Below the pieces are notes generated by a model. It searched no databases, was not told the DNA's origin, and worked only from the letters and a program-made list of their open reading frames with translations. Shown piece after piece: positions 41,101-50,392 of a stretch of DNA of 64,000 bases. The first letter of the stretch is position 1. Every line of letters starts with the position of its first letter. Location of the stretch: the NCBI RefSeq assembly GCF_000495835.1, contig NZ_AWGC01000017.1, positions 110,722 through 174,721 of the forward strand, in the 5' to 3' direction. This DNA comes from Asticcacaulis sp. AC402 (lineage in GTDB: Bacteria; Pseudomonadota; Alphaproteobacteria; Caulobacterales; Caulobacteraceae). The position numbers were made by a program, and so were the translations under genes.

Positions 41101-42183
41101 ATGTCGCAACCGGCTTTGAAACTCGTGACCAAGAACGAATCCGAAAAACAACGTGCCCTCGAGGCCGCCCTGGCGCAGATCGATCGCGCCTTCGGCAAGG
41201 GCTCGGTGATGAGGCTCGGCGCCGGCGGCAAGATCGCCGAAGTCGAAAGCATTTCGACGGGTTCGCTGGGGCTGGATATCGCCCTGGGGATCGGTGGCCT
41301 TCCCAAAGGCCGCGTCATCGAAATCTATGGTCCGGAATCGTCCGGTAAGACGACCCTGGCGCTGCATACGGTGGCCGAGATTCAGAAGGCTGGTGGTACC
41401 GCCGCCTTCGTCGATGCCGAACACGCGCTGGATCCGACCTATGCCGGCAAGCTTGGCGTCAATCTGGAGGAGCTGCTGGTCTCGCAGCCCGACAACGGCG
41501 AACAGGCTCTGGAAATCACCGATACCCTGGTTCGTTCCGGCGCCGTCGACATCGTCGTCGTCGACTCGGTCGCGGCCCTGACGCCGCGCGCCGAAATCGA
41601 AGGCGACATGGGCGACAGCCTGCCGGGCCTGCAAGCCCGTCTGATGTCGCAGGCCCTGCGCAAGCTGACCGGCTCGATCTCCAAGTCGAAGTGCATCGTT
41701 ATCTTTATCAACCAGATCCGCATGAAGATCGGCGTCATGTATGGCTCGCCGGAAACCACGACCGGCGGTAACGCACTGAAATTCTATGCCTCGGTTCGCC
41801 TGGATATCCGCAGCATCGGCAAGATCAAGGTGCGCGACGAAATCATCGGCAACAACGTCAAGGTCAAGGTCGTCAAGAACAAGGTGGCGCCGCCGTTCCG
41901 CGAAGTCGAGTTCGACATCCTGTACGGTCAGGGCATCTCCAAGCTGGGCGAGATCATCGATATGGGCGTCAAGGCCAGCATTATCGAGAAGGCGGGCTCG
42001 TGGTTCTCGTACAATTCGACCCGTATCGGCCAGGGCCGTGAAAACGCCCGCGACTTCCTCAAGGCCAATCCGGAGATGACCGCCGAAATCGAAAAGGCCA
42101 TTCGCAGCAAGACCGACAAGCTGTCGGAAGAACTGCTGGGTACGCCGGAACTCGACGCCGACGAGGGCGACGAGTCGTTGTAA
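41101..42183 (+). CDS. recA: RecA recombinase
   Basis: 360 aa. Start ATG 41101 with GGAAGG ahead. Motifs: [17 protein letters not shown] (Walker A), VVVDSVAAL (Walker B), DNGEQALEI in the loop region and [20 protein letters not shown] (loop 2 DNA binding). The C-terminal acidic tail ends [11 protein letters not shown]. Central protein of homologous repair and of LexA self-cleavage. Regulated by the SOS box upstream. Confidence 0.99.
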   Translation: MSQPALKLVTKNESEKQRALEAALAQIDRAFGKGSVMRLGAGGKIAEVESISTGSLGLDIALGIGGLPKGRVIEIYGPESSGKTTLALHTVAEIQKAGGTAAFVDAEHALDPTYAGKLGVNLEELLVSQPDNGEQALEITDTLVRSGAVDIVVVDSVAALTPRAEIEGDMGDSLPGLQARLMSQALRKLTGSISKSKCIVIFINQIRMKIGVMYGSPETTTGGNALKFYASVRLDIRSIGKIKVRDEIIGNNVKVKVVKNKVAPPFREVEFDILYGQGISKLGEIIDMGVKASIIEKAGSWFSYNSTRIGQGRENARDFLKANPEMTAEIEKAIRSKTDKLSEELLGTPELDADEGDESL

Positions 42184-42190
42184 TCAAACC

Positions 42191-42271
42191 GGATGATTTG
42201 GGGTGTTTGCCCCACAAACCCGATCCCCCAAATCATCCGAAAGGCGCCCTCTCACCACAGGGCGCCTTTTT
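42191..42271 (+). terminator. Tandem terminator hairpins after recA
   Basis: First hairpin GGATGATTTGGGG/CCCCAAATCATCC (42191-42238). Second AAGGCGCCCT/AGGGCGCCTT (42240-42267) followed by T6, a strong Rho-independent terminator. Confidence 0.93.
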
Positions 42272-42806
42272 TGTATCTCAGCCGCTCACGCGCTAATACC
42301 AACCCACTTTGACTTTGACATTCTTTCCGCAAAGGGGCCCCCTCCGTCTCGAGCCTCGCCGGCAGGCAGCGCTACGATCTTCGATCTCCGCTTGCTCGCC
42401 ATGGCACGGGCCACCCCGCTCCCCATCGAAGGGATTGGGAGGAGAAAAAGAATATGTTCAATGGTTTCTTCTCCTCCCCATTTCAAATGGGGAGGTGCCG
42501 AGCCAGCGAGCCCAAAGGGCGAAGCGCGTCGAGGCGGAGGGGTCTGCCTACTGTCGATGTGTCAATCTCTTCGTTGATAGGTATAAGAGGGCTGCGCCAA
42601 GAAATCCCCCCTCCGTCTGTTGCGCTCCGCCAGCAGACACCTCCCCCGTATAACGGGGGAGTATAAGAATTCAGGAATTCCCGACGTTGAACGTGGGAAC
42701 AGGTCACAAGACTCATTTTGATGTCCCTGATGTCGCAAAGATCTTTGCGATTGTCTGAACTCCCATCTATATACCGCCGTATTCGCACCAGATTTACCGG
42801 ACCGTC
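42272..42806. other. Intergenic region between recA and alaS, filled by R2
   Basis: About 535 bp after the recA terminator. R2 copy 1 (42295-42584), then an R7-type hairpin (CCTCCCCCG/CGGGGGAG near 42640-42662), then the alaS leader. No gene. Confidence 0.65.
42295..42584 (+). repeat. R2 element, copy 1
   Basis: About 290 bp from AATACCAACCCACTTTGAC to TCGTTGATAGGTAT. Internal blocks: CCTCCGTCTCGAGCCTCGCC, GGGAGGAGAAAAAGAATATG and a CCTCCCCATTT/AAATGGGGAGG hairpin. The inverted copy at 57257-57534 is about 90% identical by eye. Ends ATACC/GGTAT give short terminal inverted repeats. Confidence 0.9.
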
Positions 42807-45446
42807 ATGCCCAGCCTGAATCAGATACGTCAGACCTTCCTCGACTACTTCGCGCGCCAGGATCATGAGGTTGTCGCCTCGTCGTCGCTGGTGCCGCAGA
42901 ACGACCCGACCCTGATGTTCACCAATGCCGGCATGGTGCAGTTCAAGAACGTCTTCACCGGCGCCGAGACGCGTCCGTACACGCGCGCTACCACCTCGCA
43001 GAAGGTGGTCCGCGCCGGCGGCAAGCATAACGACCTGGACAATGTCGGCTATACCGCCCGCCACCACACATTCTTCGAGATGTTGGGCAACTTCTCTTTC
43101 GGCGACTATTTCAAGGCCGAGGCGATCGAGCACGCCTGGAACCTGATCACCAGGGACTACGGCATCGACGCCAACCGCCTGATGGCCACTGTCTATATCG
43201 ACGACGATGAGGCCTTCGAGCTGTGGAAGAAAATCGCCGGCCTGCCCGAATCACGAATCGCCCGCATCGCCGGCAGCGATAACTTCTGGTCGATGGGTGA
43301 TACCGGCCCGTGCGGTCCATGCACCGAAATTTTCTATGACCACGGCGACCATATCTGGGGCGGCCCTCCGGGCACGCCGGAAGAAGACGGCGATCGCTTC
43401 GTCGAAATCTGGAACCTCGTGTTCATGCAGTTCGACCAGCAGCCCGATGGCACCCGCCTTAACCTGCCCAAGCCCTCGATCGACACCGGTATGGGCCTGG
43501 AACGGGTCGCTGCCGTGCTGCAGGGCGTGCACAACAATTACGACATCGACCTGTTCAAGACACTGATCGATGCTTCGGTCGAAGCCACAGGCGTTGCCGC
43601 CGAAGGCGACAGCCTGCCGTCGCACCGGGTCATTGCCGATCACCTGCGTTCGTCGGCCTTCCTGATCGCCGATGGCGTGACCCCGTCAAACGCCGGTCGC
43701 GGTTATGTTCTGCGTCGCATCATGCGACGCGCCATGCGCCACGCCTATCTGCTGGGCGCAAAAGAACCCCTGATGCACCGCCTGGCCCCGGCCTTGGTGG
43801 CCGAAATGGGTGGCCATTACGACGAACTGAAGCGCGCCGAAGCCACCATCGTCGAGACCCTGCGCCAGGAGGAAGAAAGCTTCCGCCGTACGCTCGGCCG
43901 CGGCATTTCCCTGCTCGACGAAGCCGTTGGCGACCTGAAGTCCGGGGATGTGCTGGGCGGGGACGTGGCCTTCAAGCTACACGACACCTACGGTTTTCCG
44001 GTGGATCTGACGCAGGACGCCGTCCGCGCCAAGGGCCTGACGGTTGATGTCGACACTTACAACATACTCATGAAAGAACAGAAGGAACGCGGCCGCAAGA
44101 ACTGGGGCGGTTCCGGCGAAACAGCCGCGGCGACGGAATGGTTCGCCATCAAGGACGCTGTCGGCGCTTCGGATTTTGTCGGCTACGACCACCTGTCGGC
44201 GCAAGGCCATGTTCAGGCGATGGTGCTGGATGGCCAGAGCGTGGAAAGCGCTGTGGCCGGCGACCTCATTCAGGTGGTCTTTGAAAAGACGCCCTTCTAC
44301 CCGGAAGGCGGAGGCCAGGCCGGCGATACCGGCACGGTCGACTTCCTGCACGGCAAAGGTGACATCCTGGACACCAAGCGCCAGGCTGGCGAACTGATTG
44401 TTCACCTGGTTGAGGTGACGCAAGGCCGGGTCAAGGTCGGCGACAAGTCCGAGTTGCATGTCGATGCCGACAAGCGCAAGACGACGCGTTCCAATCACTC
44501 GGCGGCGCACCTGGTGCACGCCGCCCTGCGTCACGTCCTGGGCCCGCACGTTTCGCAGCAAGGCCAGTTGGTCGATGCCGAGCGCATGCGCTTCGACTTC
44601 AGTCACGGGGGTCCGCTAACGGCAGAGGAGTTGGCGCGTATCGAATCGGAGGTCAACACCGTCATCCTGCAAAACGCGGCCGCGGCGACCAGGCTGATGA
44701 CGCCGCAAGCCGCCATCGAGGCCGGGGCCATCGCGTTGTTCGGCGAAAAGTACGGCGACGAAGTGCGTGTCCTGGCCCTGGGTCAGGCCCTGGAAGGCCC
44801 GGGGGATTATTCGGTCGAACTGTGTGGCGGCACGCACGTTGCCCGCACCGGTGATATCGCCCTGTTCAAGATCGTTTCCGAAGCGGGCATTGCCTCCGGT
44901 GTTCGTCGCGTCGAAGCGGTGACCGGCGAGGCGGCGCGGCAATTCCTGCTGGAGCAGGCCGGTGTCGCCAGGTCGCTGGCCGATCAGTTCAAGGTGCCGG
45001 TGTCCCAGGTCGAGGCCCGCGTCGAAGCCCTGATCGCCGAGCGCAAGCGGCTGGAAAAAGAACTGGGTGAAGCCAAGCGCGCCCTGGCCGTCGGTGGCGG
45101 CGGTGGCGCGGCTTCGGGTCCGGAAGAGATCAACGGCACCAGGCTGATCGCGCGCGTTTTGGAAGGCGTCGGCGGCAAGGACCTGCGTCCCCTGGCCGAG
45201 GATTTCCGCAAGCAGGTTGGCTCGGGCATTGTCGCCCTTGTCGGCAAGCTGGACGGCAAGGCGGCGGTCACCGTGACGGTTACGGCGGACCTGACCGGGC
45301 GTTACAATGCGGCCGAGCTGGCCAAGGCAGCGGTGATTGCCATGGGCGGTCAGGGCGCCGGCGGCAAGGCGGACTTCGCCCAGGGCGGTGCCCCCGACGA
45401 CAGCAAGGCCGATGCCGGTCTCGAAGCGGTGAAGGCGCTCATCTAA
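42807..45446 (+). CDS. alaS: Alanyl-tRNA synthetase
   Basis: 879 aa, full length. Class II catalytic core ([23 protein letters not shown]-like segment [19 protein letters not shown]), editing domain zinc site ([12 protein letters not shown] and CGGTHV), and C-terminal C-Ala domain (GGGGGAASG hinge then [16 protein letters not shown] in full). It charges tRNA-Ala and hydrolyses Ser/Gly mischarges. Own promoter probable; follows R2. Confidence 0.98.
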   Translation: MPSLNQIRQTFLDYFARQDHEVVASSSLVPQNDPTLMFTNAGMVQFKNVFTGAETRPYTRATTSQKVVRAGGKHNDLDNVGYTARHHTFFEMLGNFSFGDYFKAEAIEHAWNLITRDYGIDANRLMATVYIDDDEAFELWKKIAGLPESRIARIAGSDNFWSMGDTGPCGPCTEIFYDHGDHIWGGPPGTPEEDGDRFVEIWNLVFMQFDQQPDGTRLNLPKPSIDTGMGLERVAAVLQGVHNNYDIDLFKTLIDASVEATGVAAEGDSLPSHRVIADHLRSSAFLIADGVTPSNAGRGYVLRRIMRRAMRHAYLLGAKEPLMHRLAPALVAEMGGHYDELKRAEATIVETLRQEEESFRRTLGRGISLLDEAVGDLKSGDVLGGDVAFKLHDTYGFPVDLTQDAVRAKGLTVDVDTYNILMKEQKERGRKNWGGSGETAAATEWFAIKDAVGASDFVGYDHLSAQGHVQAMVLDGQSVESAVAGDLIQVVFEKTPFYPEGGGQAGDTGTVDFLHGKGDILDTKRQAGELIVHLVEVTQGRVKVGDKSELHVDADKRKTTRSNHSAAHLVHAALRHVLGPHVSQQGQLVDAERMRFDFSHGGPLTAEELARIESEVNTVILQNAAAATRLMTPQAAIEAGAIALFGEKYGDEVRVLALGQALEGPGDYSVELCGGTHVARTGDIALFKIVSEAGIASGVRRVEAVTGEAARQFLLEQAGVARSLADQFKVPVSQVEARVEALIAERKRLEKELGEAKRALAVGGGGGAASGPEEINGTRLIARVLEGVGGKDLRPLAEDFRKQVGSGIVALVGKLDGKAAVTVTVTADLTGRYNAAELAKAAVIAMGGQGAGGKADFAQGGAPDDSKADAGLEAVKALI

Positions 45447-45530
45447 GCCTCATGCCAAAAAGTGTCTGGACATGTTCTGGTGCACGTTTTGGATAAACAT
45501 GAGGCGTCTTCCAAAAATTTCGGAGGTTCA

Positions 45531-46316
45531 ATGAACCGACTGTCCAATAAAGTCTGTCTGGTCACCGGTGCCGCCAGCGGCATCGGCGCGGCCATAGCGA
45601 AGGCCTTTGCTGCGGAAGACGCCACCGTGGTGATAAGCGATATCAATGCCGAGAAGGGCGCGGCGACGGTGGCTGCGCTGGGCAGCAAGGGCTTCTTCCT
45701 GCGTCACGACGTCACCGACGAAGCGCAATGGCAGTCCGTCATGGCCACGATCGTCGCACAGCACGGCGGGTTGGACGTCCTGGTCAACAATGCTGGTGTC
45801 ATGGGTACTGAAGGCGGGGCCGCCCACGATCCGGAACACGCCACCCTGGACGAATGGCACCGGGTGATGAAGATCAACCTGGACAGCGTCTTTTTGGGAT
45901 GCAAGCATGCGATTGCCGCCATGCGGGCGACCGGTCGGGGCGGGTCGATCATCAATATGTCGTCGCGCTCGGGCCTGGTCGGTGTGCCCAAGACGGCCGC
46001 CTATGCTGCGTCCAAGGCCGCCATTCGCAATCACAGCAAGACGGTGGCACTGTATTGCGCCGGGGAAAACCTGGGCATCCGCTGCAATTCGCTGTATCCG
46101 GCCTCGATTCGCACGCCGATGTGGGAGTCGATGATCGACAGCCGCGAGGACGAACAGGCGCTGATCGACGCCATGCCGCTGCATCGTTTTGGCCGGCCGG
46201 ACGAGGTCGCCGCCGTTGCCATTCTGCTGGCATCGGACGAGGCGACCTATATTACCGGTTCCGAGTTCAATATCGACGGCGGTATCCTGGCCGGGACGTC
46301 GACCTCACCGAAGTAG
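45531..46316 (+). CDS. SDR family oxidoreductase
   Basis: 261 aa from ATG 45531, chosen for the strong CGGAGG six bases ahead. VTGAASGIGAAIAKAF (NAD(P) binding), DVLVNNAGVMG, INMSSRSG (catalytic Ser) and YAASKAAIRN (Tyr-Lys). Resembles cyclopentanol/3-hydroxyacyl-type and glucose-dehydrogenase-like SDRs; substrate unknown. Stands alone downstream of alaS. Confidence 0.88.
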   Translation: MNRLSNKVCLVTGAASGIGAAIAKAFAAEDATVVISDINAEKGAATVAALGSKGFFLRHDVTDEAQWQSVMATIVAQHGGLDVLVNNAGVMGTEGGAAHDPEHATLDEWHRVMKINLDSVFLGCKHAIAAMRATGRGGSIINMSSRSGLVGVPKTAAYAASKAAIRNHSKTVALYCAGENLGIRCNSLYPASIRTPMWESMIDSREDEQALIDAMPLHRFGRPDEVAAVAILLASDEATYITGSEFNIDGGILAGTSTSPK

Positions 46317-46340
46317 CCTGTCTTCGTGTAGGACCTTTCC

Positions 46341-46442
46341 AGAGCGCAATCCGATAAAGTGTGACGCACTTTTCGGATAAATTGCGCGACAAAACAAAAA
46401 TTTAGAGCGGGATTTTGATTCCATCAAAACTCATCCCGCTCT
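46341..46442 (-). repeat. R3 intergenic repeat, copy 3 (inverted)
   Basis: AGAGCGCAATCCGATAAAG ... AAATTGCGCGACAAAACAAA ... then the hairpin AGAGCGGGAT/ATCCCGCTCT. Reverse of 19191-19270, and more complete. Confidence 0.85.
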
Positions 46443-46469
46443 AGGCAGCGGAACCGCTGGAAAGCGTGA

Positions 46470-46686
46470 GGTCCACAGAAAAGCCCGATAAGTCAGATGA
46501 ACTGTGCGTGTGGCTGATGTCGTAGAAGATCGGAAAATTCTTCTTCGCGTCGTCGCGCCTTCGCGTGAAATTTTTCTGCTTCGGCTGACCTGGACCAACA
46601 GGATAATCTCAAAGTCTGGAGAAGGCGTTTCACACTTTATCGGATTGCGCTCTAACCATCTGACTTATCTGGCTTATCTGTGGATG
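46470..46686. repeat. R5 element, copy 2
   Basis: Left arm GTCCACAGAAAAGCCCGATA and right arm ATCTGACTTATCTGGC...TGTGGAT are inverted repeats (about 25 of 28 bases). CTTCTTCGCGTCGTCGCG lies inside, as in copy 1 at 35151-35450. Confidence 0.75.
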
Positions 46687-46693
46687 CCTCTTC

Positions 46694-47275
46694 TTACGAA
46701 AAGGCCGGGATGAGCTTGAACCAGGTCAGCAGGCTCCATAACCCGAAGCCGACGAACAGCGCGCTTGCGGCGTAGCGGACGGCGTTCAGCGGGATCCATT
46801 TCATGATCTTGTCGCCGAACAGCACGGCCGGGACGTTGGCGATCATCATGCCGAGCGTGGAGCCGGCGACGACGCCGATCAGGTTGCTGTATTGGGCGCC
46901 CAGCGCAATGGTGGCGAACTGGGTCTTGTCGCCCATCTCGGCCAGGAAGAAGACGACGACCGTGGTGACGAACGCGCCGTAGTCCTTTTTCGGGGCGTCA
47001 TCGTCATCCGCCTTGTCAGGGATCAAAATCCACAGGCCCAGCGCGATGAACGAAACCGCCAGAATCAGCGGCATCCAGGTTTTCAATCCGGTGTGCATCA
47101 GCAGACTGCCGCCCAGGGCCGCAAGCGCGTGATTCGCCAGGGTGGCAACCAGGATCCCGAATATGATCGGAACAGCTTTGCGGTACCGCGCCGCCAGTAT
47201 CAGAGCGAGAATCTGCGTCTTATCGCCCATTTCGCTGATGGCGACGAGAAGCGTGGAATGCAGGAAGGCGTCCAA
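46694..47275 (-). CDS. UPF0016/TMEM165-type manganese exporter
   Basis: 193 aa from TTG 47275 (LDAFLHSTLLVAISEMGDKT), the usual family N-terminus. A GTG at 47353 keeps the frame but would begin 5 bases after the riboswitch and inside its expression-platform hairpin. Two EMGDKTQ motifs (one per half) mark the six-helix UPF0016/GDT1 fold that exports Mn2+ (MneA/Mnx type). A yybP-ykoY-type riboswitch directly upstream supports manganese as the ligand and substrate. Confidence 0.9.
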   Translation of the reverse strand: MDAFLHSTLLVAISEMGDKTQILALILAARYRKAVPIIFGILVATLANHALAALGGSLLMHTGLKTWMPLILAVSFIALGLWILIPDKADDDDAPKKDYGAFVTTVVVFFLAEMGDKTQFATIALGAQYSNLIGVVAGSTLGMMIANVPAVLFGDKIMKWIPLNAVRYAASALFVGFGLWSLLTWFKLIPAFS

Positions 47276-47289
47276 GGTGTTTGCGATCT

Positions 47290-47335
47290 GATCAGGCGGC
47301 TCATGACAAACGGCGCGTCCGGGCGCCGCCTGATC
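47290..47335 (-). promoter_or_regulatory. Expression-platform hairpin of the Mn riboswitch
   Basis: GATCAGGCGGC (47290-47300) and GCCGCCTGATC (47325-47335) form an 11-bp perfect stem between the aptamer and the TTG start. No T run follows, so it more likely affects translation than termination. Confidence 0.65.
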
Positions 47336-47357
47336 GATGGACGCCAGATGCACCGCA

Positions 47358-47458
47358 GGTCTTGCCTCTCTGACTTTTGATCAGTGCTACCGCCATGCCC
47401 ATGCCGGACAAGTATGTTGACGGACAGCCGCAGTCTAAACTGCGCGGCTACTCCCCTG
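47358..47458 (-). ncRNA. yybP-ykoY family manganese riboswitch
   Basis: Read on the minus strand: AGGGGAGTAGCCGCGCAG, then GTCCGTCAACATACTTG, then GGCAAGACC at the 3' end. These are the conserved blocks of the yybP-ykoY aptamer as I recall it, in the right order and spacing. A CCGCGCAG-TTTAGA-CTGCGG stem lies between the first two blocks. Placed 83 bp before the likely start of a UPF0016 Mn2+ exporter gene, a classic target. Confidence 0.85.
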
Positions 47459-47484
47459 AAGGATGGGGTGCTTATAGGGTGGGG

Positions 47485-48408
47485 CTAGGTGTGCGTCAAC
47501 AGCAAAGCCAGGACCGACAGGGTGACCAGGCTGAAGACGGTCGATTGCGCCACGGTCTTGGCCGCGCCTTCGTACCAAACCTGGTAGATTCGCGCCTGGA
47601 TGAAAACGCTGACGGCGGTTGGCGTCGCGGCCAGGAAGACGCAGATTCGAAAGGTGGTCGGGTCGGCCTTGAGCAGCCAGAGTACAAGGGCGACCAGGGC
47701 AGGGGCCAGCAGGACCTTTGCGGCGACAGCCAGGCCGCTCAGGGGATCGAAGCTGGCGAGACTGCGCCATTCCATCATACCCAGCATGCCGCCCAGCGCC
47801 ACCAGTGCGACCGGTGGACCGGATTTTCCCAGCAGATCGAGCGCGGTTTCGATGGGCGCGGGAAAGCGTTGCCCCATCAGCAGAAGCGCCACGCCGACAA
47901 GGGCGCCGATCACGGTCGGATTTTTCGCCGTGCGGATCAGGGCTTCCTTGAAGGTGTGGCCCGAGGCCTTGGCCATGGCGGCGCAACCCAGGCTGAACAG
48001 AAGCAGGAAGTCGACGGCGACCACCAAAGGCCCAATATCACGCGCCGCCTGGCCGAACAGGCTGAACGCTATGGGAATCCCCAGGAAGGCCGAGTTGTTG
48101 ATGAAACCCGCCATGCCGGCGGTGGCGGCCTGTTCGCGCGGCGCCTTGAGCAGGTGCGCTGTGCCCAGGACGATGGCCCCTGTGGCGATCATGGCGGCGG
48201 CGTAGCCGGCCAACAGGACGGCGTTCTGACTGTCGAAATGCGGGAGTTGCGAGAAGCTGACGGCCAGCCAGCACGGAAAGCCCAGCCAGTAGAAATAGGC
48301 CGACAACCCGTCCAGGCCCTGATAGGTCAGCTGCCCGGAGCGCGCCAGCACGATACCGGCCGCGATAAAGCCGAAGAAGATAACGACTCTGGAGAGGGTA
48401 TCGAGCAT
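47485..48408 (-). CDS. AEC (auxin efflux carrier) family permease
   Basis: 307 aa, ten predicted membrane helices. FFGFIAAGIVLARSG at the N-terminus, GFINNSAFLGIPIAFSLFG (broken helix with the conserved Asn-Pro region) and KNPTVIGALVGVALLL, PVALVALGGMLG are typical. Family members move carboxylates, amino acids or auxin-like compounds; substrate not defined. Upstream of, and co-directional with, the riboswitch-controlled exporter, but the riboswitch lies between them. Confidence 0.88.
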   Translation of the reverse strand: MLDTLSRVVIFFGFIAAGIVLARSGQLTYQGLDGLSAYFYWLGFPCWLAVSFSQLPHFDSQNAVLLAGYAAAMIATGAIVLGTAHLLKAPREQAATAGMAGFINNSAFLGIPIAFSLFGQAARDIGPLVVAVDFLLLFSLGCAAMAKASGHTFKEALIRTAKNPTVIGALVGVALLLMGQRFPAPIETALDLLGKSGPPVALVALGGMLGMMEWRSLASFDPLSGLAVAAKVLLAPALVALVLWLLKADPTTFRICVFLAATPTAVSVFIQARIYQVWYEGAAKTVAQSTVFSLVTLSVLALLLTHT

Positions 48409-48547
48409 GGCCTTAACCTTTCTTCTCCCCGTTTACGGGGAGAAGGTGGCCGAAGGCCGGATGAGGGGCATTGCGCGCGTTGGGCGCTGCCGGATCAACA
48501 GAAAGCGCCACTCACCCTGTCCCCGTAAACGGGACAAGGGAATGAGA

Positions 48548-49177
48548 CTACCCCGCCGGGGAGGCCGCGGCAGCTTCTTCGCCGGTCTTGGGCAGGGCGA
48601 TATGGGTCAGTTCCCAGTGGGTCAAACTCTTGCGCTCGAAGGTAAAGGTCGTCGTGCCACGTTCCGCGTCATCCACCGTCAGCCGCGCCCGCTCCAGGCT
48701 CATGAAGGTGTATTTCGGCATGGGTGGCTTGCCCTCGAAGGACGCCGGATCGAACTTGGGGGCGTCCTCGCCCGCGCCGTAGGTCAGGGCCAGCAGCGAC
48801 TTGGGCTTTAGGTAGGAGTCGACGTCAACGACCGGAATGAGCGGGGCCTTGGGAGCCTTCGGATTGGTCAGTTGGTCCCACGCCTTGCCGACCGTCTTGG
48901 ACACGTCCTTCAGCACATTGCCGGTGGCACCGACCGGATCATTGATCGCGGACGGCGGCGGCGCGGCGACGCCCTCCTTGCCGGCCAGCAGTTGCGCTTT
49001 AAGGCCCGTGCGCACGGAATCGAAGCTGACCAGCTTGGCCAGGGCGGCGACATCCTCGGTTTTGGCCGAGCTGCGGATATCATAGAAGGTGATCAGCGGT
49101 GCGGCATAGAACAGCCCGCCGCCCAGCACCACGGCCACCAGAAAGACAACTGTCAGAAAACGCCACACGGCAACCAC
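48548..49177 (-). CDS. DUF2939 family protein
   Basis: 209 aa, GTG start. One N-terminal membrane segment (FLTVVFLVAVVLGGGLFYAA), then YDIRSSAKTEDVAALAKLVS and FDSVRTGLKAQLLA, the DUF2939 signature. The C-terminal part is beta-rich and ends in an Ala-rich tail. Probably anchored in the inner membrane facing the periplasm. Function unknown. Confidence 0.8.
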   Translation of the reverse strand: MVAVWRFLTVVFLVAVVLGGGLFYAAPLITFYDIRSSAKTEDVAALAKLVSFDSVRTGLKAQLLAGKEGVAAPPPSAINDPVGATGNVLKDVSKTVGKAWDQLTNPKAPKAPLIPVVDVDSYLKPKSLLALTYGAGEDAPKFDPASFEGKPPMPKYTFMSLERARLTVDDAERGTTTFTFERKSLTHWELTHIALPKTGEEAAAASPAG

Positions 49178-49259
49178 CCCGAAAAACCATTGTTAACCCT
49201 TCCTAACACGCCGATTTGCACTTGTCAGGCGTGTTCGCCATTTCGGCGGCAACTGTGCC

Positions 49260-50330
49260 TCATTTGCCCTGCCAGACCTCCGGATGAGTCTCCAGCCAGG
49301 CGATGAACATGTTCGCAATATTGGCGTCGTCGCGGGTGTTGGGGTGGCCGTTGCAGCCGTCGCTGACCGTCGGCGGGATGGTCAGCCGGGCGATCTTCGT
49401 TTCGCCGCCAGCCTTCAGTGCCTCAGATACGGCGGTCGTGCCCTGGGAATAGCCGTCGCGTTCTTCGGGTGAGGTCAGGATCAGGAAAGCGCCGGGATTG
49501 GCCTTGCGGACATCCTTGACGAACCGGATATAGGTCGCCTCAAAGTCGGCCTGAAGGCCTGCTTCGTTCTTCCACGGTTCTTCCGGCTTGACCGGGGTGG
49601 AGAAGTCATTACCGCCGATGCCGATAACGATCACCTGGGGCGCCCAGCCGTTCCGCGGCGCCGGGGTCGGGTCGTCGAACAGGGCGCGCGGGTACAGCAT
49701 CGGCAGGCGATACTTCGGATGCTCGAAGCCGCCGTAGTTGCGCACCATGCCCAGGCCGGAAAAGGCATTGATCTGGTAGTCGGCGTTAAAGGTCTTGGCG
49801 ACAATGGGCCCAAATCCCTGCTGGGCGTCGGTGGTTTCAAAAATGTCTTCCGGCGTGCAGTCGCTGTAGGGCGAGGTATTGCCGTAACCGACGGTCAGGG
49901 AGTCGCCGATGAACTCGATCTGGCGGACTAGTGGGGCGGCCGGCGTGCCGGGCCAGCCGACAAATCCGAGGAACTGACCTGTGCCGTACTGGGTTTCCGA
50001 GCGTTTTTCGACGCGGACGGTATGGGAGCCTTCCGGCAGGGAGATGTTGACCTGGGTGGCGCCCGGCTTCTTCACGATCAGCAGCGGCTTTCCGTCGACC
50101 AGAACATTGAAATTGCTGTTGAAGTCATGGAATGCCAGGCTGACGACCGGGCCTTTTGCCTGGGTCTCGAAATAGACGCCGGGCCATTGATGGCTATGGC
50201 CTTGCACGTGGGGAAGGACCTTGCCGCCGACCTTGAGCGGCAGCAGCGTCGCTGGTTCGGTCGGCTGGGGGACGGGCTGTTGCACAGGGCTGAGGAACAG
50301 GGCGAAACCCAGCACGGCGGCGGTCAACAT
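49260..50330 (-). CDS. CE2-type SGNH carbohydrate acetylesterase (first)
   Basis: 356 aa. Signal peptide-like start MLTAAVLGFALFLSPVQQPV. N-terminal jelly-roll (GVYFETQAKGPVVSLAFHDF ... GSHTVRVEKRSE) then an SGNH domain: FIGDSLTVGYGN (Ser), VIGIGGNDFS, and SDGCNGHPN with the catalytic His. This order is that of carbohydrate esterase family 2, which deacetylates xylan or mannan oligosaccharides. Paralogue of 51470-52576. Confidence 0.88.
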   Translation of the reverse strand: MLTAAVLGFALFLSPVQQPVPQPTEPATLLPLKVGGKVLPHVQGHSHQWPGVYFETQAKGPVVSLAFHDFNSNFNVLVDGKPLLIVKKPGATQVNISLPEGSHTVRVEKRSETQYGTGQFLGFVGWPGTPAAPLVRQIEFIGDSLTVGYGNTSPYSDCTPEDIFETTDAQQGFGPIVAKTFNADYQINAFSGLGMVRNYGGFEHPKYRLPMLYPRALFDDPTPAPRNGWAPQVIVIGIGGNDFSTPVKPEEPWKNEAGLQADFEATYIRFVKDVRKANPGAFLILTSPEERDGYSQGTTAVSEALKAGGETKIARLTIPPTVSDGCNGHPNTRDDANIANMFIAWLETHPEVWQGK

Positions 50331-50392
50331 GGCGTATCCTCTCGTTTATCGTTCCCGCGATCTAAGGCCCGAATTGCCGCCATGGCAAGCCG

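Larger units (their letters stand above)
46317..46693. other. Intergenic region with R3 and R5 repeats
   Basis: 377 bp between convergent genes, almost completely occupied by R3 copy 3 (46341-46442) and R5 copy 2 (46470-46686). The R5 copy itself contains a fragment of R3 (CTTTATCGGATTGCGCTCT, 46635-46653). Confidence 0.75.

Noticed and set aside
47377..48528. Plus-strand open frame (383 codons) over the AEC permease
   Set aside because: Covers the riboswitch and permease antisense; low-complexity shadow.
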